Origin: Streptomyces xantholiticus
GTDB taxonomy: Bacteria > Actinomycetota > Actinomycetes > Streptomycetales > Streptomycetaceae
Direction of reading: 5' to 3'
DNA: 64,000 bases
Assembly: GCF_014651015.1 (NCBI RefSeq)
Contig: NZ_BMWB01000003.1
Coordinates: 30,561 to 94,560 of the forward strand
A program made the position numbers and the translations under genes. The notes beneath the pieces were generated by a model that was given only the letters and a program-made list of their open reading frames with translations, made no database searches and had not been told where the DNA came from. Within the stretch, counting starts at the first letter, position 1; each line of letters starts with the position of its first letter. Below are positions 44,853-54,500 of this stretch, one piece after another.

Positions 44853-47648
44853 ATGACAACTCCACCAGCAGTTTCCCACGATCCGGACGACTACTGGGGC
44901 ATGGCCATCACCCTCATGACCGGATTCCCCATGCCGAAACGCACCGATCTGTTCAAAACCCTGGCGAGTCCCGACGGCATCCCGTTGTTCACGGTTCAGT
45001 TCGAGGACATAGAACCGGTGCGCGCGGTGCAGGACCAGGAACACGGTTACCAGCATACGGAGTACGGTTGGCAGGCGGCCAGCGGCAGCGACTTCGACAT
45101 CGTCTTCTACGAACTGACCGGCAAAAACGAAACACACGGCCCGACCGTCAGGATGCGAAAGGCGAGAATCAAATTCATCGACGCCCCCCAGGCGGGGGGT
45201 CAGACCGATCTCATCGATCCTGGTTATGGCATGCCTGGGGCCGACTTGCTGGCCCGGTACATCAATGGACCGATCGACGCTCTCAACGGCCTCCTGAATC
45301 CTCCATACTCGACACGGAACATCCAGTCCGGCGGAGTCTCCGTTGCCGACGCAGACGCAGTCGACCTTACTTCGTTCACTGATAGTGCGCGGGCATTCGA
45401 CCGCGCCCACCGGTTCTTCGTCGATCAAGCCACGGTGCTCGCCGAGTGGGAGGAGGAACTGGGTGCGGAACAGGCGCCGTGGAGGGGACAGGCGGCCGGT
45501 GTCTTCTGGAATCTGATCCATCAGTTGCGGCAGAACTACGACAGCTATGGCGAGCAGATGGGGGGCAGGGGCTACCATGCCGGGCACTCGACGGTAGACG
45601 GCTATACCCCCACCTCCGCACCCGGGGATGCGCTGGCTCAAGCACAGTCCGCGCTCCACACACACCTCAAAAACCTCAGTACGGCTTGGACGGAATGGAC
45701 CAAGCGGTACTGGCACGACCCGTACCACTTCCTACTGGCTCAACTGGTGCAGCTCGGCAATTCCGTCATCGAACACAACCTCAGGCAGGTCGAGCGCTGG
45801 AGCCGACAGCAGGGTCGAGACAACCAATTCCATATTACGGCCGGACCGGGCTTCTTGCAGAACATACCCGGGTATGGCGAGCTAGGGAGTGTGGAAACCT
45901 GGAAGAGGACCGGGGAAGAGGCCGTTCGGCAATGGAATGACGGAGTCGTGAACCTGTTGCAAGCCGCGGGGACGGATGCGCTGCGGGGACTCAAGGCGGA
46001 CTGGGTGAACACCGGCGTCGGCATTACCGATCCACTGCGAACCGTCAACAGGGACACTCTTTCCAGTCTCCTTGAGAACGAAGAGGCGGATGCTGCGGAA
46101 GATGAAGCGGAAAAGTTCCAGCAGGAGGCCGAGGAGAATGCTGAGAATCTTAACCAAAACCTGGAGAACATAGGCGACGGTTTTGACAGCCTCAACGAGA
46201 ACGTCGCTTCTACGGGCACCGGTCTCAATGACAGCCTCAATGGCCTGGGCACCGGCCTCAATGAGAGTCTCAATGGCCTGGGCGACAACTTCAACGACGG
46301 CATCGGCAACCTCGGCGACAGTCTCGGCAATTCACCGGATGGCCTGCTCAACCCCGACGGCAGCCCGTTCGTCCCGCCCGTCGGGGGGTCACTGCTCAAT
46401 CCGGGGCTCGGTCCAGGCACGAACGGCCTGACCGCAGGACTGACCAACCCGGACGGGAGCGTGGCAGAACTCAACCCGGACGGCACCCTGACGACGACCT
46501 ACCCGGACGGCACCTTCACCACGCTCAACCCGTCCCTCGGAACGCTCTCCACCACCAGGCCGGGCGGATCGACCACGACGACCGATCTCGATGACGGACC
46601 GTTGATGAACCCCGACGGAAGCGTCAGCGTCGCCCAGCCCGATGGATCTGTCACCACCACCCACCCCGACGGGACCGTCACCACCCTGAACCCCGACACC
46701 GGTGTCCTGACCACCTTGAACCCGGACGGCAGCCTCACCGCCACCTACCCGGACGGCGGTTCCACCATGGTCGACCCCGACACGGGGCTCGCCACCACCA
46801 CCGCCCCGGACGGCTCGACCACCACCGCCGATCTCCATGACGGTCCACTACAGGCGCCGGACGGCAGCACCATCACCCTCGACCCGGACACGGGCGCCCT
46901 GACAACCACCAATTCCGACGGCACCGTCACCACCCTGAACCCCGACACCGGCACCCTCACCACCACCAACCCCGACGGGTCCACGACCACCACAGACCTC
47001 AACGGGACTTCTCTGCCGGACCTCGAACCGGGCACGGAGGATCCGTCAGGGCTGAACGACGGTTTGCATCTGCCCAGCGGTCTTGACACCGAGCTCCCGG
47101 AGTTCACCGGAGGCGGCGTCGGCGATGCGGGCGGTGGCGGTTACGGAGCGCTGAACGACACGCTGGCTGCCGACCGCGTAGGTAGCGCCGCCGAAGATAC
47201 GTACTTCGACGCCGATGAGGGCCTGGTGCAGGCCGGCCGCAGCATCGGCTCCCCGGCCGCCGAGATGTCGGCCGGAGTTCCGCTCAATCAGGGCCTTGGA
47301 GGCATTCCCATGGCACCGGGCATGGCAGGGCCGGGCATGGGCGGCATGGGCGCGGGCCAGGGAACCGGCAATGCCGAACGGACCCGCAACGTCTTCATCG
47401 GCTCCGGCGGGGCGGCCATGACGTCCCGGCGCACCAGCCGGCCTGTCGCCCTGGACGAAGAGGACGTGGTGATCACCAGGGGTGGCACCGGCACGAGTAC
47501 CGGCGCGGTGATTGCTCCGCAGGGAGGTCAGGCAGCGGCCCAGCAGCGCACCGAGAGCGCCTCCCGGGATCGCACCAGTTGGGTGACGGAGGACGAGGAC
47601 ATCTGGGGCACGGACGAGGGTGGCGCTCCTGCCGTGATCGGTCGATGA
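44853..47648 (+). CDS. AAWKG-type T7SS protein with Pro-Asp-Gly repeats
   Basis: This 931-aa protein's N-terminal ~400 residues match the Streptomyces 'AAWKG' layout, with the signature here as APWRGQAAGVFWNLI (near residue 210), a WXG-like segment in a long helical domain. A helix rich in Glu/Asn then runs into repeats of LNGLGTGLN type (about 440-490) and a threonine-rich Pro-Asp-Gly repeat domain (about 496-720). The tail is Gly-rich, with GMAGPGMGGMGAGQG and a basic/acidic end. No classical signal peptide is present, so export by ESX is likely. It is co-oriented with the esx genes, 55 bp after the 156-aa gene. Its function is unknown; a cell-surface stalk is conceivable. Confidence 0.85.
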   Translation: MTTPPAVSHDPDDYWGMAITLMTGFPMPKRTDLFKTLASPDGIPLFTVQFEDIEPVRAVQDQEHGYQHTEYGWQAASGSDFDIVFYELTGKNETHGPTVRMRKARIKFIDAPQAGGQTDLIDPGYGMPGADLLARYINGPIDALNGLLNPPYSTRNIQSGGVSVADADAVDLTSFTDSARAFDRAHRFFVDQATVLAEWEEELGAEQAPWRGQAAGVFWNLIHQLRQNYDSYGEQMGGRGYHAGHSTVDGYTPTSAPGDALAQAQSALHTHLKNLSTAWTEWTKRYWHDPYHFLLAQLVQLGNSVIEHNLRQVERWSRQQGRDNQFHITAGPGFLQNIPGYGELGSVETWKRTGEEAVRQWNDGVVNLLQAAGTDALRGLKADWVNTGVGITDPLRTVNRDTLSSLLENEEADAAEDEAEKFQQEAEENAENLNQNLENIGDGFDSLNENVASTGTGLNDSLNGLGTGLNESLNGLGDNFNDGIGNLGDSLGNSPDGLLNPDGSPFVPPVGGSLLNPGLGPGTNGLTAGLTNPDGSVAELNPDGTLTTTYPDGTFTTLNPSLGTLSTTRPGGSTTTTDLDDGPLMNPDGSVSVAQPDGSVTTTHPDGTVTTLNPDTGVLTTLNPDGSLTATYPDGGSTMVDPDTGLATTTAPDGSTTTADLHDGPLQAPDGSTITLDPDTGALTTTNSDGTVTTLNPDTGTLTTTNPDGSTTTTDLNGTSLPDLEPGTEDPSGLNDGLHLPSGLDTELPEFTGGGVGDAGGGGYGALNDTLAADRVGSAAEDTYFDADEGLVQAGRSIGSPAAEMSAGVPLNQGLGGIPMAPGMAGPGMGGMGAGQGTGNAERTRNVFIGSGGAAMTSRRTSRPVALDEEDVVITRGGTGTSTGAVIAPQGGQAAAQQRTESASRDRTSWVTEDEDIWGTDEGGAPAVIGR
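46340..47000 (+). repeat. Tandem Pro-Asp-Gly / Thr repeats
   Basis: At least a dozen PDG units of about 10-14 residues (NPDGTLTTTY, HPDGTVTTLN, NPDGSLTATY and so on) lie inside the AAWKG-type protein. The DNA repeats are imperfect but close, for example ccgacggcaccgtcaccacc. The pattern suits a beta-solenoid or Thr-rich stalk. Confidence 0.9.
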
Positions 47649-47700
47649 ACGTCTTCTGCGACTTGGAAGGCCTTCTGGCGGCCCGGACAAGGAGGAATTG

Positions 47701-48150
47701 ATGGACCAGTCGATTCAGCAACGCCTGGCTCGGGCCATGGAGGAGTTGAAGGCGACCGAAGCCGCAGTGGCGAAGGCCGAGACCGAGCTGCGCGGCTCCT
47801 CCTGCACGGTCAAGTCCAGGGACCGTTCGGTAGAGGTCACGGTCGACGCCCAGGGTGGGCTGGTCGCCCTGCGCTTCCTGGACGGCGCCTACCGGGACAT
47901 GGGCCCGGCCGAACTGGCCGCCAGTGTGCTGGAAGCGGCGGAACACGCGCGTACCACGATGGCGCGTCAGGTGATGCAGGTCCTCGGCCCGCTGACCCGG
48001 GCGAGCCAAGCGGTGCCGGAACTTTCGGGGGTCGAGGTGGACTGGCTGAAGATCTTCGGCCCCGGCGTCATGGCGGAGCCGGACGACTCCGCGGTACGGC
48101 CTTCACAGCGGAGGCTGCGGGACGAGATCAATGAGGACGGGGAGGAGTAG
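47701..48150 (+). CDS. YbaB/EbfC-like protein
   Basis: This 149-aa protein has the YbaB/EbfC arrangement: an N-terminal helix (LARAMEELKATEAAVAKAET), two strands (VEVTVDAQGGLVALRF) and a C-terminal helix. Such proteins bind DNA in other contexts, but in actinobacterial ESX loci related copies accompany WXG100-like substrates and may act as secreted partners or chaperones. AAGGAGG lies 5 nt before the ATG; a TTG one codon earlier is less likely. It is separated by 4 bp from the next gene. Confidence 0.88.
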   Translation: MDQSIQQRLARAMEELKATEAAVAKAETELRGSSCTVKSRDRSVEVTVDAQGGLVALRFLDGAYRDMGPAELAASVLEAAEHARTTMARQVMQVLGPLTRASQAVPELSGVEVDWLKIFGPGVMAEPDDSAVRPSQRRLRDEINEDGEE

Positions 48151-48154
48151 CGCC

Positions 48155-48499
48155 ATGGCTGACTCGAACGGGTACATCGCGGACACCAACCGCCTTCGCG
48201 CCGCGATCCGTCAGATCGAGCAGATCAGCGCGATGGCGGGCGATATCGCGCGGGACTTCGCCAACGAGGTCGGCCGGAACCAGCACTGGCCCGGAAGAGA
48301 CGACAGCTTTGCGCGAGAGGTCATACCGAGTGAGCTCAAGGAGCGGCAGACAGCGCTGGAGACCAGTGAGAATGTCGCCGGGGCCAGCGAGCAGATCGCA
48401 CTCAGCACCCTCGGCAACCTGGACAACATTGAAGGCACCCAGCTCGGTGTCCTGGAGGGCATCCAGGCCGAGCTGCACCGGGGTCGGCCCGGCCGGTAG
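48155..48499 (+). CDS. Small helical ESX-type protein
   Basis: This 114-aa helical protein (RAAIRQIEQISAMAGDIARD, then LKERQTALETSENVAGASEQ) has WXG100-like length but lacks a Trp-x-Gly turn; the midpoint reads NQHWPGRDD, where a WPG could serve the same turn. It starts 4 bp after the YbaB-like stop and ends 2 bp before the giant gene, so it is probably the giant's export partner. Confidence 0.82.
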   Translation: MADSNGYIADTNRLRAAIRQIEQISAMAGDIARDFANEVGRNQHWPGRDDSFAREVIPSELKERQTALETSENVAGASEQIALSTLGNLDNIEGTQLGVLEGIQAELHRGRPGR

Positions 48500-48501
48500 T
48501 C

Positions 48502-51500
48502 ATGGCAATTCAGAGTACGCCCCAACTCGACGCGCTGCTTTTCGTGTTGATCGGCGAGAAGCTTCTCCAGGCGAACGAGGACATGGCGTACGAGAGCCGG
48601 CTCGCCTACGCGCGGATGGCCCGTCGGCTCAGGGATCTGTCGGACGTCATGGAGCAGTCGGGGCTGAACTCGGCGCGAGCGCTGCCCCCGGCTGTGGGCC
48701 AGAACTATCTTCGGGCCATCCGGCTCTTCTACGACGATGGCGGAACGAACCACCTCAAGTCGTTCGCCGACCAGTTGGACGAGATCGCCGAAGGCCGGGC
48801 GGTGACGTCCTCGAACATCATTGAGTCCAAGTGGCAGATCATCGCGGAACTCATCCGCCTGCTCATCGAGCTGATGGTGACGGCGATCCTGGCGGCGTTC
48901 AGCGGCGGCACCTCGGCAGGCGGGACGGCCGTCGCGCAGGCGCGAAGCCGGGTCCTCATTCTCACCATCCTGGACGCGCTGTTCATGCATACGGGCCCTT
49001 TGATGGGGATCCTGACCGGTGCGATCGGCGAGGCGTTCGATGCGTTGATGGTCCGCCTGGCGATGATGAGCTTCGGCCCGGATGGACGGCGCCCTCAAGG
49101 CGTCGACTGGGCAGCGATCGGCAAGGACGCTTTCTTCGGGGGGCTGAACGGACTGTTCGTAGGTGCCTTGGCAGGTGCGGGCTCGCTGATCGGCGACACT
49201 CTGAAGAGTGTCTTCAAGGGCAACAACGTCTTCGGGAACGGCAATTTCGGCAACAACGGCAACATCTTCAGGAACATGCCCGGCACCGGCGCCGGCGGGG
49301 ACGTGGCGAAGGGTATCGGGGCCAAGGCAGAACAGCCTTCCTTGCTGTCGAGGGCGGGCGACGCACTCGCTGGTGACGCCAAGACGTTCGCCGTTGGGGG
49401 GCTCTCCGAGGCGTCGTCCGAGGTGATCGTCAACGGGCTCCTCGACGGCAAATGGCAGTGGAGTTGGGAAACATTCGCGGGTGCGGGCATCAGTTCGGTC
49501 GTCGGGAGTCATCTCCACGCGGATGCCGTGAAGGTGGGCGAGTCGTTCCGTGACCAGGGCGGGTTCGGCGCCGGCCTTCCGGCACCCCAAGCCAGTGGTG
49601 GCGATGGCGACGGCGTTCGCGGCATCAGCAACACCGGCGAGGGTCCACTCAGCGGAACTGGCGGCGTTGCCGGGGGAGGCGGCCCCGGCGCGGGTGGGTC
49701 GCGCGGCATCAACACCGTCAGCACGAACCCGGCGGTCACCGACGCACCGACCGCGGAGTCGAACGGGTTCACCGTCCCGGCCCTGGACAACCGGGGCGAC
49801 ATCGCTCCGAACGCCGGGGCGGGCGGCCCGAACGGCCGGCCCTTCGACACGACTGCTGCAGCCACCGGCAACGGACCCAGCGCCTCAGTGCCGACGCAGA
49901 GCCGGGACACGGGCAGCCACAGCCCCGCCACCGGCAACACCTCGGACCTTGAGGAACAGATGTCCGGGGACGACGCGGAAGGCGCCGCGTCCATCGGCGC
50001 ATTGCCGCCCGGCGCAGCACTCATGCAGTCAGGGCCCGGCAGCCCGTTCGGCGCCGACCCGCACCAGGCTCCGTCGTCCGGCGCCGACGGTGTCACGGCC
50101 CCCCCGAGTTCCCCCGCGCAGACACCGGGCGCCCAGGACAACAGCAACCTCGCCCCTGCGGGCGACACCGGCAACCGCAACGCCGTCACCGGAAACGACA
50201 TCAACACCCCGGTCGCGGCGGAAGACAGCCCGCACGCGACGCACGCCCCGCTTGGCGACTTGGACCTGGTCGCTGCCGACACGGTCGGCGTCCTGCCGAC
50301 GCCCGACACGACACCGGTCACCGCCACGGCCGGCCAGGGGAGCGAGGACAACGGCGCGCGGGACACCGACCAGGACCCCTTCGCCCCACCCATCAGCCTC
50401 GGCCTCACTTCGGCCCCACCCACCGTCTCCACAACGGTCACCGGCGCCTCACCCAGTCCCGGCACACCCGGTACAACTACCCCGGACGCCCAAAGCCCCC
50501 AAGCCGGCCGCACCAGTACTGCGGACACAGCGGCCACACACCCGAAGCCCGCCGACGCGGCGCCGCCGAACCCAGGTGCCAGGGACACCTCTGAACCGTC
50601 TTCCGCGCCCGACAATGACCTGGACACGTCGTTGTCGGCGCCGATCGCGACTTCGTCCAACACGGAGCCCGCCTGGAGCGGGGGCCCGGCCCGTCACGAC
50701 GCTGAGGTTCCGCCCGAGACCCACAACCTCACCCCGAAACAGCACGGGGACATCGGCCACCCCCCGGCCGGACCGGAGTCGAGTTCGGCCACGTCAACGC
50801 CCGCCGGTACGAAGCAGGTCGACACCCCGGTCGGGCGCTCTTCGCCGACGCCGGACCGGCCGCAAGACCCCCCCTGGGACCCGGATGCGGCGCACACCGT
50901 CGGCACGCCGCCGCCGAACTTCGCCCAGCTCCGCAACGAGGTCAACCTCCGCCTGCAGAACCGCGGAGACACCCGGGTGGCCCCCATCGAGCAGGTTGCC
51001 AACGCGTATGAGCAGTTGCCGCCCGACCTGCGCGACGCCCATCTGCGGCGCATGGCGGAAGGCATCGCCGACGTCCTGCAGACGGGCGAAGTGGTCCGCA
51101 GGCGCGGCGGTTCTCCCACGCCGAGGCTGGAATCCGTGGCGGAGACCGAGGCGAGCACCGGGGAGCAGGCGTCCACCGCCGGCCCGTCCGGGACGTCGCA
51201 GGACAAGGGGAAGGCCAGGGCCACCGACCCCCAGCAAGTGCCCCAGGTGCCGGTCGATATGTCCCTGGCTTCCCAGGTGGACAGCTTTGTCAGCGACCCA
51301 GGGGAGTTCGTCAGCCATTCCTTGTTGTCCGTTGACTTCCTGGACGGCATTACGGCACGCCTGCCTTCTTTGCCGCGTCAGCAGGCCTACCACTTCGTGA
51401 ACAACCTTATGCCGCACTTCGACCGGCACTGGTTCACCCTGGTCGTGGACCCCCGCCGCCAAGGTGGCAACCAGGGCCGTAATGCTTTCTATCTCACACC

Positions 51501-54500
51501 GGCCCTGGAAAAGTACGCCGAATACGCCGGCGCACACCGTGAACGGATGCCTGAGGCGAATCAGTTCTTCGACAGTTTGCAACAGGTACTGCCGCCGGTC
51601 GGCGGAGCCCGTTACATCGGGGCCGGCTACATCCAGTACAAGCCGGGCCGCCCGAAGGACGCCCAGCGCGACGTAGGCCACTCGGTGGTCCACGTCAACA
51701 AGGACGCAGAGGCAGCCTTCAACCCCGATTTCGTGTTCACAGACACCATGAACGGGTGCGCTTTCGCCGTGACCGACGTCACCGACGAAACCTTCACCGC
51801 GTGGCACTTCCAGTCCCCCACCACCAACAGTGAGGCGGCCTCCCGGTTCCGCCGGCACAGGCACCCGACCGACTGGTTCGGCGACGACGAATACATGACG
51901 AGGGCACCTGAGGGTCTGTCCGAAGGAGTGAACTTCCTCTGGCGTAACCCCATCGGGGATTGGCAGTTCATGAGCCAGGAGAACGTGGTCAGTCACGACT
52001 CCATGGCCAAAGTGCTGGGCACGAAGTACGTCTCACGGCCTCTGCTCCTCACCCCAGGAAGCGAAGCCGCGAAGATCACCGAGATTTACCACAGAATGGT
52101 GGAATTCTATCTCGGTAAACTCACGAGCGACCTCGGAAACATCAAATCCCGCGGAGACTGGGCCGGCGAGCACGCGGCCTGGCAGGCCTTCAAGGACCTT
52201 CTCGCGAGCCACATGAAGAACGAGGTGGCACAACTCGCTGAAATAGCCCTGTCCGATCAGCATGGAAACAGGCAGACAGAAACCTTCCAGGCCCTCGCTG
52301 CTCTCGCTCAAAAGTTTAAGAACGACCGCCGGGGCCTTACCGACACGGCCCGGCATTTCGTCATCATTGCCGAGAAAAATGGCTACAAGGAAGCCAATAC
52401 GAGTCGATCCTTCCTTGCCCCGGGAAACAAAAAACGCCTCGTGGACGAAGTCACCAGCAGAGTGCGAGCAGGGCAAGAGGTCCTCCGACTCGTCGACGAC
52501 GCCTGGTACGCCTGGATTCAGGATCTGCAGGACGAGGCAGCCTCCTGGATACCCACTCCCACGGCAGGCCCGAGCGCGGTGCTGCCGCCGGTGCCGCAAC
52601 CTGGTGGTTCACGTGATGCCTGGAGGGATCCCCGGGAAGAGGGCTGGGAGCTCGGGCATGACATCACGGTGATGCAGGAGCGCTTCGGGCTCGCGGAGCC
52701 GGAGACGCCGATCGCGAACCGGAAGGGCAAGCAAGCAGCAGAGACCTTCCAGGAATTCTCCCGGGCATACCCCTATTCCTCGGGTTTCTACGCCTATCAG
52801 GTGGGATCGGCGGGGACCGTGATCCTGCCGGACGGTGTCACCCTGCACGGCACATGGACCCGATTCGGAGACGACTTCCTCCACGAATACGGCTACATCC
52901 TGCGAGGGGACAACGGCTGGATCGGACGGATAGTGAACTGGGAAGAACTCCGCACCATTCCCCGGACAGTCGAGACCGACTACCACCTGTCGACCGACCC
53001 CACCCACATGCTCTTCGTCCCGGCCGACGGCGCAAACGCCGTCCGACTGGCACTCACGGGTACCGACCCGTACACCGGCCGGCAGCGGAACAACGGTGCG
53101 GACTGGGTGCGGGCGCACGAGCCGGCATTGCCGGAGATCACGGGGCGGCTGTTCGGCCCGGATCCGCAAGCGGCCCACCGCGGCCAGGCGAACCCGGTGA
53201 ACCTCATACAGGCGGAGAACGACCTGTACGAGGGCTACCAGGCGTTCTGGGACCAGGTCGAAGGCACCCACCAGCCCCAGCCCCACACCCCCGCACCGCT
53301 CACAACCGCGCCTGCACAAGGCACGACCACCCCCGCCGCGAACCCCGGGCAGCCCTCGCCACCGCCCGGGCCCGGGGCGGTCTGCGCAGATCATTCTGCT
53401 CCGCCTCCGCCTCTGTGGGCTCCGGCGGAGGTGACGCAGGGAACTGGTGCCGCGCCCTCGCCTGAGACGGGTGACGTGGTGGCGCCCGGTACGGAGAGCC
53501 AGCTCGAGCCGGAGTACGGGCTTGTCCTGAGCGGTGACCCACGGAGGATGTCCGGCCCCAGGTCGGAGACCGAACCGCACGGCGCGATCTCCGTTCCGGA
53601 CACCCAGAGGCGTGTCCGGAACGCGACGGACATGCGGGATGCTCCGCAATCGGCACCGACCGATGATGTGTCGGATGGGTCCTCTGTGACCCCGGCCGAC
53701 CCTGATCCTGCCGGCACGGAAGGCGATTTCGACCCGAAGCGGGATTTCATGACGGCGGAAGGGGAGTATCAGACGCTTTCCGACTACTTCCGGGAGGGTG
53801 AGTGGTGGAAGCTGTTCCTCGACCCTCGGGATCACGAGCGGGCCCGTAGGCACCATCCGGATGATCCCGGCCGGATGTACGACGTGGACAAGTCTCCGGG
53901 CTTCCGTCAGGGGATGGTCGAGGCGTACCGGTTGTTCCTCGACAATCCGGACGGTGTGGCGCATCGGATGGACGCGTCGTCGTATCTGGCTCTGCACAAG
54001 ACGGTCGCTGCACATCTGGGCAAGGTGCCCGAATGGTCGGACGGCAAGACGCGTTTTCCGTTGCGTAGTTCTGCTCTCAGCGATGACATCTTGCAGGAGC
54101 GGCTGGCCGGGCGGCGGTTGGTGTTGAAGCCGGACCCGGAGAGTTTGAGAGCCCCCGACGCGAAGACGGCCATCACCGTCCTGTTGTATGCGACGACGGG
54201 CGCTGAGCTGTTGACCAACTACAAGCTGGGTGGGGCGCCGCATCTCGTGGATGCTGCGTTCGACCAGTACTACGAGGAGGTCGGAAAGGCAGCAATAGCG
54301 TGGGACAGGCTGTCGGCGATTGGCCGGGTTGTTCGCACGCTACAGGTGATTCATCCGTTCGAGGACGCCAACCGGCGGGTGAATGTGCATCTTCTGCTGC
54401 AGAAATTCCTCTTGGAGCAGGGGTTCCGTCCGGTTGTGACGCCGTTGCTGGCATCGCTGTTCCAGGGCGGCTATTCGGTGTCACAGATGGCCGGTGCGCT

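Noticed and set aside
49550..51400. A 616-codon plus-strand frame overlapping the giant gene.
   Set aside because: It is Pro/Arg/Ser/Thr low complexity, the +1 shadow of the giant gene's GC-rich linker; the frame beginning at 48502 runs through it without stop.
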